In this document: positions 20,030-28,647 of the stretch, piece after piece
Position numbering within the stretch: position 1 is the stretch's first letter
How the letters are laid out: each line of letters begins with the position of its first letter
Assembly: GCA_022828145.1 (NCBI GenBank)
Contig: JAJEJA010000036.1
Span: 1-62,653, forward strand
Source: Candidatus Poribacteria bacterium
GTDB taxonomy: Bacteria > Poribacteria > WGA-4E > WGA-3G
DNA length: 62,653 nt
Reading direction: 5' to 3'
Program-made: the position numbers and the translations under genes
The notes under the pieces: model-generated
Databases searched by the model: none
Told to the model about the DNA's origin: nothing
The model's input: only the letters and a program-made list of their open reading frames with translations

Positions 20030-21262
20030 TTATTCTTTACATTCGTCAACTGAACATTCAAGACTTCCCTGAGAGAGTGTTACGTTTATGCTATCACCTG
20101 TCTTCACATCTTGACTTGAGGTAATTATACTTCCCGATGAATCACGACATAGACTATATCCTCTATCTAACGTTGCTAAGGGACTGAGATTATTCAATTG
20201 ATCTGCTAAAGACTGCAATTGTGTCTTCTTCTCTTTCATTCTGGTCTTCATCGTTCCGAGATATGTAGTTTCTAAACTATCAATGATCTGACTCAGTTGA
20301 TTAATTGAGTCCAGACGATTTGTAGGAGACAACTCTCTATATAATCCTTCGACTTCATCCCTTCGTGCATGGAGTCTCATCTTAATAAGTTCGTGCAATC
20401 GACTTTTCAGGTTGTTCAAGTAAGTAAGAATCTCCAATCTATCTGGTACAGTGTCCTCAATAGCAGTTGATGGTGTAGAGGATCGGTGGTCAGCCACCAT
20501 ATCGGATATTGTGTAATCAGATTCATGGCCTACAGCCGAGACTACGGGAATTTTTGATTTGAATATTGCGCGTGCAACGATTTCTTCATTAAATGCCCAA
20601 AGATCTTCTATGGATCCTCCTCCTCGTCCAACTATCAACACATCAATATCGCTTCTTTTGTTCATGGCAAAAATTGCATCAGCAATTTCACCTGCAGCCC
20701 CTTCTCCTTGAACGAGACTCGGATGAAGTAAGAGTTCAGCTAAAGGGTACCGTCTACGCAACTGTCTAATGATATCTTGAATTGCTGCGCCAGTTTCTGA
20801 TGTGATCACCCCGATCTTCTTTGGGTATGCAGGTAAAGGCTTTTTATATCCCTCATCAAACAGTCCTTCATCTGATAATTTCTGTTTTAACTGTTCATAC
20901 GCTCTTTGAAGAGAGCCGACGCCAATAGGTTCTACTTGGGTTACATTTATCTGGTATTGACCATTGGCAGGATAAGTGTTGATCTTGCCATTAACTAAGA
21001 CTTCATCACCATCTTGCACCATGTATTTTATACGTGCTGTGTTACTATTCCATATAATGCCCTGGATACTACTTCTTTCATCTTTTAGCGTAAAATAGAT
21101 ATGTCCTGAGTTAGGACGACCCAGGTTAGAAATCTGACCACGCACCCACACGTTCTGGAGGGTAGGTTCTTTCTGAATAATACGTTTGATCGTATTGGCA
21201 ATTTCCGTAACACTGAAAACTGTGCGAGGCGGTGAAATATTTAGACTTAACTGTTTATCCAC
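20030..21262 (-). CDS. xseA: Exodeoxyribonuclease VII large subunit
   Basis: 410-residue protein with an N-terminal OB fold (VWVRGQISNLGRPNSGHIYF) and the catalytic region KIGVITSETGAAIQDI, VGRGGGSIEDLWAFNEE and SAVGHESDYTISDMVADHRS, followed by a long coiled coil (about 270-350). These match all family hallmarks. It degrades single-stranded DNA bidirectionally together with XseB. Start is GTG at 21262; an in-frame TAA immediately upstream rules out a longer product. Confidence 0.95.
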   Translation of the reverse strand: MDKQLSLNISPPRTVFSVTEIANTIKRIIQKEPTLQNVWVRGQISNLGRPNSGHIYFTLKDERSSIQGIIWNSNTARIKYMVQDGDEVLVNGKINTYPANGQYQINVTQVEPIGVGSLQRAYEQLKQKLSDEGLFDEGYKKPLPAYPKKIGVITSETGAAIQDIIRQLRRRYPLAELLLHPSLVQGEGAAGEIADAIFAMNKRSDIDVLIVGRGGGSIEDLWAFNEEIVARAIFKSKIPVVSAVGHESDYTISDMVADHRSSTPSTAIEDTVPDRLEILTYLNNLKSRLHELIKMRLHARRDEVEGLYRELSPTNRLDSINQLSQIIDSLETTYLGTMKTRMKEKKTQLQSLADQLNNLSPLATLDRGYSLCRDSSGSIITSSQDVKTGDSINVTLSQGSLECSVDECKE

Positions 21263-21294
21263 TGCTTATCCATTCATATTAAGAAAAATTGAGC

Positions 21295-22098
21295 TTAAAT
21301 CTGTGCTTGGATTCTACGAATGCTAACCGCCAAACCGGTAGCATCATCCAACTCAACAGCAACGCCACATAACTTAACATTATCCTGAGCAACACCGAAA
21401 CGAGCAGGCATTAAAGTCAAAAAACTTTCCAGGACCTTATCAACTCTGCTACCGATAACAGAGTCGTGAGGTCCGGTCATTCCAACATCAGATATATATG
21501 CCGTGCCTTTAGGTAAAACCCTTTCATCTGCAGTCTGAACATGGGTATGTGTTCCGATGACAGCACTAACTTTACCATCCGCATGCCATCCCATTGCTAT
21601 TTTTTCTGATGTTGCTTCAGCATGAAAATCCAATATCACGAAGTTCGTTTCTGTTTTGATCTCAGACAGGATTGAATCTAATTCATGAAAAGGGTTAGTA
21701 TACCTATTCATGAATATCTGTCCAGCGAGGTTAATAACACCGAGCTTAGATGCACTGTCAGGAGATGCAACAATAGTAAAACCTCGTCCCGGAACTTCAA
21801 CGGGATAATTAGCAGGTCTAATCAACTGTGGCGTAGTGTCAATGAATTCAAGTATCTCTTTTACATCCCAAACGTGATTACCGGTCGTAATCACGGAAAC
21901 ACCTGCAGCCAACAATTGATCAACAATGTCGAACGTTAGACCTTTTCCCCCGGCAGCATTTTCAGCATTTGCAATGATGAAATCATAAGAATTCTTGGCA
22001 TACGACTCTTCGGATGATTTACTTATCCCTTTCAAGTATTCAGTTACTGCCCTTCTCCCCGGATTTCCAACAATATCTCCAATAAATAGTATTTTCAT
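21295..22098 (-). CDS. ymdB: YmdB-family metallophosphoesterase (2',3'-cyclic nucleotide phosphodiesterase type)
   Basis: 267 residues with every metal-binding block of the family: MKILFIGDIVG, NAENAAGGKG, TGNHVWD, DFHAEATSEK and GTHTHVQTAD. Members hydrolyse 2',3'-cyclic nucleotides, and in Bacillus the protein affects mRNA decay and cell fate. It is 32 bases upstream of xseA and 115 bases downstream of pyrE. It is complete, with the ATG at 22098. Confidence 0.93.
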   Translation of the reverse strand: MKILFIGDIVGNPGRRAVTEYLKGISKSSEESYAKNSYDFIIANAENAAGGKGLTFDIVDQLLAAGVSVITTGNHVWDVKEILEFIDTTPQLIRPANYPVEVPGRGFTIVASPDSASKLGVINLAGQIFMNRYTNPFHELDSILSEIKTETNFVILDFHAEATSEKIAMGWHADGKVSAVIGTHTHVQTADERVLPKGTAYISDVGMTGPHDSVIGSRVDKVLESFLTLMPARFGVAQDNVKLCGVAVELDDATGLAVSIRRIQAQI

Positions 22099-22213
22099 TT
22101 TGCTATTTTCATTTTATCGTATTCATATTAAGGTTTTTTGCTATGGATTTTAATGCTGTATTCTAATGAAACTTGTACTCTAACGAAACTAAAGAGACTA
22201 TACAGATTCTAAT

Positions 22214-22735
22214 TCACACAGATTCTAATTCACTAAGGGTAAAAACAGACGCGAATGAACATCCTAAAGCGTTAATTTTCTCCTCTCCCCCTGCCTGTCT
22301 ATCAATCACTGCTATCACATGTTCTACAACATGTCCCGCTGCCCGTATCTGCTCAATTGACTTACACACTTGTCCAGCGGTTGTAATAACATCTTCAATA
22401 ACGACAAGTCTGCTTTTTTCTTTGACACCTCCTTCTATAAGATTGCATGTACCGTAGGTTTTTGCTTCTTTCCTCACAAAGTAACATGGGTATCCTGATT
22501 TTAGAGAAATAGCAGTAGCAAGTGGAATGCCCCCCAATTCCAGACCTGCTATACCATCAAATTCGGTAGGTAGTAGTTTAGCCATCAGATCAGCAACCGC
22601 GTTGAGCAGTTGTGGATTGCTTTCAAATCTATATTTATCAAAATAGAAATTACTTATAGTACCTGACCGAAGTTTAAACGCTCCTGTCAAATATGAAACA
22701 TCTCGAATTTGCTGTATTAACTCATTTTTTGTCAT
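22214..22735 (-). CDS. pyrE: Orotate phosphoribosyltransferase
   Basis: 173-residue enzyme of pyrimidine synthesis that joins orotate to PRPP. It shows FKLRSGTISNFYFDKYRFES at the N-terminus, VRKEAKTYG for the catalytic loop, and the PRPP motif VVIEDVITTAGQVCKSIE (normally VEDVVTTG). It is complete. No clear Shine-Dalgarno precedes the ATG at 22735, which lies 37 bases after the selD stop, so coupling to selD is possible. A 16-base direct duplication (ACAGATTCTAATTCAC twice, 22202-22233) overlaps the stop region. Confidence 0.93.
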   Translation of the reverse strand: MTKNELIQQIRDVSYLTGAFKLRSGTISNFYFDKYRFESNPQLLNAVADLMAKLLPTEFDGIAGLELGGIPLATAISLKSGYPCYFVRKEAKTYGTCNLIEGGVKEKSRLVVIEDVITTAGQVCKSIEQIRAAGHVVEHVIAVIDRQAGGEEKINALGCSFASVFTLSELESV

Positions 22736-22772
22736 TTGGGTTTACGATTACGGTATCTGCATTCACAGTTGG

Positions 22773-23819
22773 CTAATGCACCTCAATGTGTGCGCCGTCC
22801 TCCGCAACGACTTCTCCAACTATTGCCGCTTCTGGACAGTCAGCAGCATGAAGTTCCTGCACTGTTGCATCTGCATTCTCAGCTGGTACTGAAAATAGCA
22901 AGCCACCTGATGTTTCAGCTTCCATTAGAATATGTCGCATCTCTTCTGATACGGATGAATCAAAGGATACACAGTCTGATAAGAATTCGCTGTTAGCAAT
23001 ATAAGCTTGTGTATAGGTATCTTTTGCCACAAGTTCGGGAGCATCTTCAAAATACGGTACAGATTTACTCTCAATACGCAACCGTACACTGTTTCCAGAT
23101 GCCATCTCAGAAGCATGTCCAAGCAACCCATAACCTGTTACATCTGTACAAGCGCTAACACCATATTTCAGCATTATAGAAGCAGCCGAAGCGTTCAGAC
23201 GAGTCATTGACTCCACTAACTGAGGTAATACATGATCCTTGATTTTGTTAAACTTCAAGCCGGTTGTTAGTATGCCTATGCCGAGATTCTTTGTCAGAAT
23301 CAGCACATCACCTTTACGTGCTCCATAGTTTTTGACAAATTTTTCAGGATGCACCACACCTGTCACAGCGAGTCCATACATCAGCTCTGGTGCATCAACT
23401 GTATGACCTCCAAGAAGTGCAGCACCGGCTTCTGTAGCCTTATCAGCACCCCCTCTTACTATATCCCCCAAAATGGAAAGTTCAAGATTATCTTTGGGCC
23501 AACATGCAATGTTTAGTGCAGTTTTAGGATGTCCCCCCATACTGTAAACATCACTCAGTGAATTGGTTGCAGCGATAGCACCGAATGTATACGGATCATC
23601 AACTATAGGTGTAAAATAGTCCACGGTATTGACAAGTGCAATATCATCGGATAATCGGTAAATACCAGCATCATCAGATGTTTCGGTGCCGACCAATAGA
23701 TTTGGATCGGTAGATTTCGGAAGGTTCTCTAAGATTTGCGACAGCTCACCCGGAGCTAATTTTGATGCTCAACCTGCACACTTGACGGTTTTGGTGAGAC
23801 GGACATTTCTTTTTTTCAT
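22773..23819 (-). CDS. selD: Selenophosphate synthetase, itself a selenocysteine protein (UGA at codon 17)
   Basis: SelD makes selenophosphate from selenide and ATP, the donor for selenocysteine insertion. The obvious open frame starts only at NLLVGTETSDDAG, but the same frame extends upstream through one TGA (23771-23769) to an ATG at 23819. This gives MKKRNVRLTKTVKCAGUASK. U17 aligns with catalytic Cys17 and K20 with catalytic Lys20 of E. coli SelD (VRLT / IRLT, then AGU / AGC). A bacterial SECIS-like hairpin sits 11 bases after the UGA (23743-23757). The rest shows family motifs such as AATNSLSDVYSMGGHPKTALN, GGHTVDAPE, DVTGYGLLGH and AETSGGLL. Full length is 348 residues. selA, selB and tRNA-Sec are not in the window. 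Confidence 0.93.
23743..23757 (-). promoter_or_regulatory. Bacterial SECIS-like hairpin downstream of the selD UGA
   Basis: Reading the minus strand, AGCTC-CGGGT-GAGCT makes a perfect 5-bp stem with a 5-base, G-containing loop. It begins 12 bases after the UGA codon, so the loop falls 17-21 bases downstream, inside the range typical for SelB-dependent bacterial SECIS elements. It also encodes part of the SelD N-terminus (LAPGEL). Confidence 0.75.
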
Positions 23820-23884
23820 GATTTATGTTTACCTGCAAACAAAAATGTAAAATTCTAATTGGAAGGACAGATTATAATTGTGAT

Positions 23885-24463
23885 TTAAAAGAGATATGTA
23901 ACTATCTGTTTAAGTTGTTGAAAAAAGTGACCAAATTGTTCAATTGTTTTGTTATCACATTCTGCAATGGTGTTTGCCTTTCTGTGTATATTTAGGCTGT
24001 TTAATATACTGCAATAATACCAAGATTGTGCCTCATATCCTCCGTGGAAACGGTTCCAAATTGCATCACCAATGTCTTCAAATTCTGATAAAACAGTTCT
24101 TAAATTGTGAAGTTTGTCGGCACATGTTACGATACAGACTTCTGTAGTAGCGGTTTTTAGTGCTTCTATCCGTTCAGTCTTACGCGCAGTCCACTTTAAA
24201 GTCTTGTTTTCCGAACAACCTTCAACGATGTCGGCAACATCAGCACCAAAATCCTTACGTATGGATGCCAATGTCAACTCCGTGTCTTCAACTGTATCGT
24301 GTAGTATACCAGCAATCACCACTGACTCAGAACAGCCAGCATCCATTAACATAAATCCAACAGCAAACGGATGGATGATATAAGGTGTATCCGTTCCTTT
24401 ACGAAGTTGACCGTTATGTGCTATTGCAGCCAATTCAATCGCTTCTTCAATACGGTTTTTCCG
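23885..24463 (-). CDS. HD-domain hydrolase of the RelA/SpoT hydrolase type (Mesh1-like)
   Basis: About 192 residues. AIAHNGQLRKGTDTPYIIHP carries the first metal His, GILHDTVEDTELT is the HD motif with the following ED, and CADKLHNL is the later His/Asp block. This pattern is that of stand-alone ppGpp 3'-pyrophosphohydrolases, which are about 180-200 residues long. No synthetase, TGS or ACT domain is present. The ATG at 24463 is preferred because GGAAG lies just upstream and homologues start close to the IEEAIELA helix; ATG 24478 or GTG 24481 are alternatives. It heads the long minus-strand run that continues with selD. Actual substrate (ppGpp, NADPH or other) is not shown. Confidence 0.85.
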   Translation of the reverse strand, partial: RKNRIEEAIELAAIAHNGQLRKGTDTPYIIHPFAVGFMLMDAGCSESVVIAGILHDTVEDTELTLASIRKDFGADVADIVEGCSENKTLKWTARKTERIEALKTATTEVCIVTCADKLHNLRTVLSEFEDIGDAIWNRFHGGYEAQSWYYCSILNSLNIHRKANTIAECDNKTIEQFGHFFQQLKQIVTYLF

Positions 24464-24564
24464 CATGCCTTCTTCCATCACGCACTAAAATGTTACTCAA
24501 TTCGCGCCTATAAATAGGAGATGATGATTACCAATTGTGATTGTTACAGAAAAATATGTGTTAA

Positions 24565-24594
24565 ATGATACACTATTTCTACTTATTCAGTCAA
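24565..24594 (-). promoter_or_regulatory. Promoter of the HD hydrolase-selD-pyrE run
   Basis: On the minus strand TTGACT (24594-24589) and TATCAT (24570-24565) are 18 bases apart. Transcription would begin near 24558, leaving a leader of about 80-95 bases. It is divergent from the plus-strand promoter at 24661. Confidence 0.55.
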
Positions 24595-24660
24595 GGTTAT
24601 TTTAGATTACTTTACATCCGTGTTGCTCAAGAATTTTACACACCCTTCACTATACCAATT

Positions 24661-24690
24661 TTGACAACTTAGGTCTTAGTATGGTATAAT
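24661..24690 (+). promoter_or_regulatory. Strong consensus promoter ahead of ccmE
   Basis: TTGACA at 24661-24666 and a perfect TATAAT at 24685-24690 are 18 bases apart, with a TGG extended -10 directly before TATAAT. The start would be near 24697, about 240 bases upstream of the ccmE ATG. Confidence 0.75.
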
Positions 24691-24696
24691 GACTCT

Positions 24697-24826
24697 GTAA
24701 GAAACTGCTGTGACTACATATAAAAGGGTTCAGGTTCTAACAGAATAAACACGGAATTCCGTTGTGTTACATAATATCAACTGATTTTAACTTGATTTTG
24801 AAAACAAAGTCAAGTATTATTTTTAT
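24697..24826 (+). ncRNA. Candidate small RNA or leader attenuator between promoter and terminator-like hairpin
   Basis: About 130 bases run from the predicted start of the 24661 promoter to a hairpin with a T-rich tail (24790-24826). No open frame of useful size and no tRNA or other known RNA fold is seen. A palindromic GGAATTCC sits in the middle (within AACACGGAATTCCGTTGTGTT would be a weak stem, about 24744-24766). Either a discrete transcript ends here, or the hairpin attenuates the ccm operon. The rest of 24482-24935 holds only the divergent promoters. Confidence 0.4.
24790..24826 (+). terminator. Intrinsic terminator or attenuator upstream of ccmE
   Basis: ACTTGATTTTG (24790-24800) pairs with CAAAGTCAAGT (24805-24815) over 11 positions with one T-G wobble and an AAAA loop. 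ATTATTTTTAT follows. It is AU-rich, so its strength is uncertain. It lies between the strong promoter and ccmE. Confidence 0.5.
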
Positions 24827-24935
24827 AACTCCTTGAACTAATTTTATTCTACAATATTAACAGAATTCCTATTGTTTACGGTTGATCTTAGAGTATATCT
24901 ATAAAACGATTCGACGAAAAAAGAGGGATATTCAC

Positions 24936-25367
24936 ATGAAGATACGAAGGTTGAAAGTCCTCGCTGCCAGCATAATTATACTTACTGCAATGGTGCTATT
25001 AGTCGTTTCTGGTATCAGAAAAACAAGTCTAAGGCACTATTCACCGGCAGACCTAATTGCGAATGCTGATACCGCAGACGCTCAAAACATACAGGTAGAC
25101 GGTGTTATCTCAGAAGGTAGCTCTACATGGGACGCCGCTAATTTCAAACTAACATTTGCCGTACGCGAGCGCGAAGGCACTGAAACTGTCAACGTTATCT
25201 ACGAAGACAATCTTAAACCTGACAACTTTAATGATGGCGGCAGTGTTTATGTGGAAGGCAGATATGATGCAGAAAATAACAGTGTTGTCGCTACGAAGGT
25301 ACAGACTAAATGCGCATCAAAATATGAAGGTGTAGACAGTGCTATAGATATGGAGAGCTACGAATAG
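24936..25367 (+). CDS. ccmE: Cytochrome c maturation protein CcmE, CxxxY type
   Basis: Periplasmic heme chaperone of System I that carries heme covalently from CcmABCD to CcmF/H. One membrane anchor (LKVLAASIIILTAMVLLVVSG, shortened here to residues 6-25) precedes an OB-like barrel (IQVDGVISEGSSTWD, FNDGGSVYVEGRYD). In place of the usual heme-binding HxxxY it has CASKY, the CxxxY variant known from archaea and some delta-proteobacteria. The ATG at 24936 follows AGAGGG; an upstream ATG at 24882 would add 18 charged residues before the anchor and is less likely. 143 residues. ccmF follows after 55 bases. Confidence 0.9.
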   Translation: MKIRRLKVLAASIIILTAMVLLVVSGIRKTSLRHYSPADLIANADTADAQNIQVDGVISEGSSTWDAANFKLTFAVREREGTETVNVIYEDNLKPDNFNDGGSVYVEGRYDAENNSVVATKVQTKCASKYEGVDSAIDMESYE

Positions 25368-25422
25368 TCTACTCTGGATACAGTGTAGTATTTCCAAGTC
25401 ATTGAGTGTTGAGAGGTCAAGT

Positions 25423-27639
25423 ATGTTAATGCAGAAAATCGTTAATAGCATACAACAGGTTACCGCTGAACTTGGACAGGCAGCGATCTGGCTTTCAGTC
25501 CTCTCAGCGATCTGGGGAATTGTTGCACTCAGCATCGGATTAAGACGTAGAAAACCCAATTATTTGCAGAGTGGACGAAATGCTCTAATTGCTACCTTCA
25601 TTCTCATTTCAGTCGCTACAAGCACTCTGATCTTTGGCTTTGTAACCGATGATTTTTCGCTGCGGTATGTGGAAGAAGTATCCAGTGCTGCACAACCTCT
25701 TCTCTATAAAATCACTGCACTTTGGGGCAAAATGTCCGGTTCCCTGCTTTTCTGGTTATGGGTGCTAACCTTCTGCGGTGGTATAGTCGTTTGGCAAAAC
25801 AGAAAAGCAAAAGATACACTGGCAGATTACGCACTTATTCCTATTGCAGTAGTTGAGCTCTTCTTTATAATGCTTGTCACAGGGATACTTGAAGGTATAT
25901 ATAATCCTCTTGAACGGTTTCCCAATGGCCTGGTAGCACCCGACGGGCAGGGCATGAACCCACTCCTGCAAACACCCAGCATGGCGTTTCATCCCCCTAC
26001 ACTATATGTTGGTTGGATCAGTCTTACGGTACCATTTGCTTTTGCTGTTGGTTCACTTGCCTCTGGTAGAATCTCAAGCGAATGGATTCTGCGTTCTCGC
26101 AGATGGACACTCTTTTCATGGATCGTATTAACAATCGGTATTACACTTGGTGGACATTGGGCTTATCAAGAACTCGGATGGGGTGGATACTGGGCATGGG
26201 ATCCCGTTGAAAATGTCTCATTTCTACCTTGGCTACTCGCTACAGCTTTTCTACACTCTGTTATGATACAGGAAAAGCGGAGTATGTTGAAGATATGGAA
26301 TATTCTACTGATTACCTTAGCCTTCCAATTTACCATCTTAGGCACTTATATCACACGTAGCGGCATCATAGACTCCGTGCACGCTTTTGCACAGCAGTCA
26401 GATATTAGCTGGTATTTTCTTGGGTTTATTCTTGTCTCAACTGCAGGTGTGATAGGTCTTGTTGTCTACCGTTGGCGACGCCTCAAAAGTGCAAATAGAC
26501 TGGAATCACTTCTCTCTCGTGAAAGCGCGTTTGTTCTAAACAATTGGTTGTTGGTTGGATTAACATTGATCATTCTGTGGGGAACTTTGTGGCCCATCGT
26601 CTCAGAAGCAATTCAGGACAAAAAGGCTGCAGTTCCAGAAGCATTTTTCAATCAGGTCGTCATAATTCCCGGCTTGCTACTGCTGTTTTTAACAGGTGCA
26701 GGTCCAATTATATCTTGGAGGAAAATCACACCGAATAACTTTCGTAGAATGTTCCTGTCCCCTATCTTTATCGGTTTGATAGCAGCAGTAATTTCCTGGC
26801 CCCTTATTGCCTTTAGTGCAAACACAGCGGTTGTTCCTGTAGATGAAGCAGCTGTTCCTGCAGATGAGGCGGTTCTTCCTTTAGACGAAGTGGTTGTTCA
26901 AGTTTCAAATGATCCGCAAGTTGGAACGGAGACAACAGGAAATATATTTGCAGATATCTGGAATTTTCTTACTTTGGGCGAGAAGACTATACCTATTTAT
27001 TCCTTGCTCTGTGTTTTTGCAAGTGTATTTGTATTAGTCGCTATCTTCAATGAGTTCTATCGCGGGGCAAAACTCAGAGCAAAACGGCAAACGACGAATT
27101 TCCTCAAAGGTCTATGGCAACTTATACAACGCAATAAGAGGAGATACGGGGGATACATTATACATATCGGTATCGTTATCGTCTACATCGGCATTATGGG
27201 ATCAAAAGGATATTTCCAACTTGAGTCCAAAACTTTACAACTTGGAGATGCAATGACAGTAGGAAATTACCGTTTCACACTCTTAGACACATATCAAGAA
27301 AAGCATGGAAATTATGAGCGCTTGGGGTTGATTTTTGATGTTGAAAAAAACGGGAAACATGTTGCCACTATGAAACCAGCGCGACACTACTACTATACAA
27401 CAGGACAAGGTGACGATAACACAATTGAATCCGCAATACATAGCATCGGTATGAATGACCTCTATATTGCCCTTGGGGACATACCATCGAATATTAGAAA
27501 TGGCGGATTTGTCAACGTACAAATATATCATAATCCGCTTATCAAACTTGTCTGGATCGGTATCGCTGCAATGGTGATCGGCGGACTCGTCGCAATTGCT
27601 GAAAAACAGGAATTCAAACCAAGGACATCTACGGCATAG
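25423..27639 (+). CDS. ccmF: Cytochrome c-type biogenesis protein CcmF (heme lyase core)
   Basis: Large inner-membrane protein (738 residues from ATG 25423, which follows GAGAGG) with more than a dozen hydrophobic segments. The WWD heme-handling motif reads GWGGYWAWDPVENVSFLPW, and the flanking HPPTLYVGW and THSRSG-like region (YITRSGIIDSVHAF) carry family His and Arg residues. CcmF with CcmH ligates heme from CcmE to the CxxCH of apocytochromes. A low-complexity periplasmic stretch with repeated VPVDEA/VPADEA/LPLDEV (about residues 471-490) is unusual. It sits between ccmE and ccmH. Confidence 0.95.
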   Translation: MLMQKIVNSIQQVTAELGQAAIWLSVLSAIWGIVALSIGLRRRKPNYLQSGRNALIATFILISVATSTLIFGFVTDDFSLRYVEEVSSAAQPLLYKITALWGKMSGSLLFWLWVLTFCGGIVVWQNRKAKDTLADYALIPIAVVELFFIMLVTGILEGIYNPLERFPNGLVAPDGQGMNPLLQTPSMAFHPPTLYVGWISLTVPFAFAVGSLASGRISSEWILRSRRWTLFSWIVLTIGITLGGHWAYQELGWGGYWAWDPVENVSFLPWLLATAFLHSVMIQEKRSMLKIWNILLITLAFQFTILGTYITRSGIIDSVHAFAQQSDISWYFLGFILVSTAGVIGLVVYRWRRLKSANRLESLLSRESAFVLNNWLLVGLTLIILWGTLWPIVSEAIQDKKAAVPEAFFNQVVIIPGLLLLFLTGAGPIISWRKITPNNFRRMFLSPIFIGLIAAVISWPLIAFSANTAVVPVDEAAVPADEAVLPLDEVVVQVSNDPQVGTETTGNIFADIWNFLTLGEKTIPIYSLLCVFASVFVLVAIFNEFYRGAKLRAKRQTTNFLKGLWQLIQRNKRRYGGYIIHIGIVIVYIGIMGSKGYFQLESKTLQLGDAMTVGNYRFTLLDTYQEKHGNYERLGLIFDVEKNGKHVATMKPARHYYYTTGQGDDNTIESAIHSIGMNDLYIALGDIPSNIRNGGFVNVQIYHNPLIKLVWIGIAAMVIGGLVAIAEKQEFKPRTSTA

Positions 27640-27674
27640 GTAACTGGTATATGTGACTGGCATAGGGGACAATA

Positions 27675-28250
27675 ATGAGATACCGAAACCTAATTCACAT
27701 TGAGAATAGAATTCGTATTGTGATTGTGCTTGTATGTATATTCACCCTAATATCTGCTTCAATAGCACAAGATCAACAAGATGATCAAATTACATCAGAA
27801 AGCCAAGAGAGTGATGCCAACTCAGAAGAATCTAATGCTCCAGAGAGTCAAGACGTTGAAACCCAATTAGAGCAACTCAAAAAGATTTTGTACTGTCCTT
27901 GCGGGTGTGATCGTATGACATTTGAGATCTGTCATTGCATGACCGCAGAACAATTCAAGGTAAAGTTTCGTCAGGCACTAACGGATGGACAATCAGTGGA
28001 GGAGATTACAGCAGCTTACCTTGAGACATACGGACCCCAGTTTTCTGCAGTCATGAAACCTGAAGGTATCAATATTCTTGCATTTTCAATGCCGGTCGTT
28101 ATTCTATTCGTTATCGGTGGGGTTATCTACATTGTCCGACGTCAATCACGAGAGAACAAACCATTTCCGCAACAAGACAATAGGCAGCTTTCTGATGAAC
28201 TTCAGCAAAGGATTGAATCAGAATTGGAACAATTTAAAAATCGCAATTAG
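27675..28250 (+). CDS. ccmH: CcmH-like thiol-disulfide protein of cytochrome c maturation
   Basis: 191 residues with a hydrophobic export segment (about 12-30), an acidic Gln/Ser/Glu-rich spacer and the core LYCPCGCDRMTFEICHC (about 72-88) in place of the proteobacterial LRCxxCQ. The later YLETYGPQ and a C-terminal membrane helix (ILAFSMPVVILFVIGGVIYIV) match the CcmH/CycL fold (a three-helix domain plus anchor). It should reduce apocytochrome cysteines for heme attachment. The CPCGC form with four nearby cysteines is known outside proteobacteria. It is in the ccm operon 35 bases after ccmF. Confidence 0.87.
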   Translation: MRYRNLIHIENRIRIVIVLVCIFTLISASIAQDQQDDQITSESQESDANSEESNAPESQDVETQLEQLKKILYCPCGCDRMTFEICHCMTAEQFKVKFRQALTDGQSVEEITAAYLETYGPQFSAVMKPEGINILAFSMPVVILFVIGGVIYIVRRQSRENKPFPQQDNRQLSDELQQRIESELEQFKNRN

Positions 28251-28260
28251 AGGTATATAT

Positions 28261-28593
28261 ATGATTTATTTGATACTCTGGTTGTTTATTCTTAGCACAA
28301 TGCTCCTCGTCTACCTATACTATCCGTTTCTTAAAAGGGATCAAGCTTTTCCTGAAGTAGACCCTGTTGAAGAGCGAAGGCAAACACTTACCCTTGAACG
28401 CGAACAGAGTTATACTGCCTTAGCGGATCTTGATGAAGATTTTGAAACTGGGAAACTGTCTATTCAAGACTATCAGAAATTGCGTACCGAACTTTTGCAG
28501 GAAACAGCAGAAATTGTTAGTCAATTGGAAGCCGATGCGGCCATAGATGTTGAATCTGAAATTGAGAAATATAAACGACAGCAACAGAGATAA
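28261..28593 (+). CDS. Small membrane-anchored CcmI-like protein
   Basis: 110 residues: one N-terminal membrane helix (IYLILWLFILSTMLLVYLYY) followed by a charged helical region rich in Glu, Gln and Leu (LEREQSYTALADLDEDFETGKLSIQDYQKLRTELL, given here in part). The YTALADLDEDFETGKLS stretch matches the LxDLDxDxxxGKLxxxDYxxL pattern seen in the N-terminal part of CcmI. There is no TPR domain, so this is the short form found in some operons. It starts at ATG 28261 behind AGAGG, 10 bases after ccmH. Confidence 0.72.
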   Translation: MIYLILWLFILSTMLLVYLYYPFLKRDQAFPEVDPVEERRQTLTLEREQSYTALADLDEDFETGKLSIQDYQKLRTELLQETAEIVSQLEADAAIDVESEIEKYKRQQQR

Positions 28594-28647
28594 TTGATAC
28601 TTCGGTTGTGTATCTAACTCAGAATTGAATCTAAAAGGAGAACTAAT

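Noticed and set aside
24697..24826. tRNA or tRNA-Sec gene
   Set aside because: No acceptor stem or T-loop pattern could be built; GGGTTCAGGTTC is not in a suitable stem.
25402..25422. TTG start for ccmF
   Set aside because: ATG 25423 has GAGAGG directly upstream, and the extra residues are not typical.
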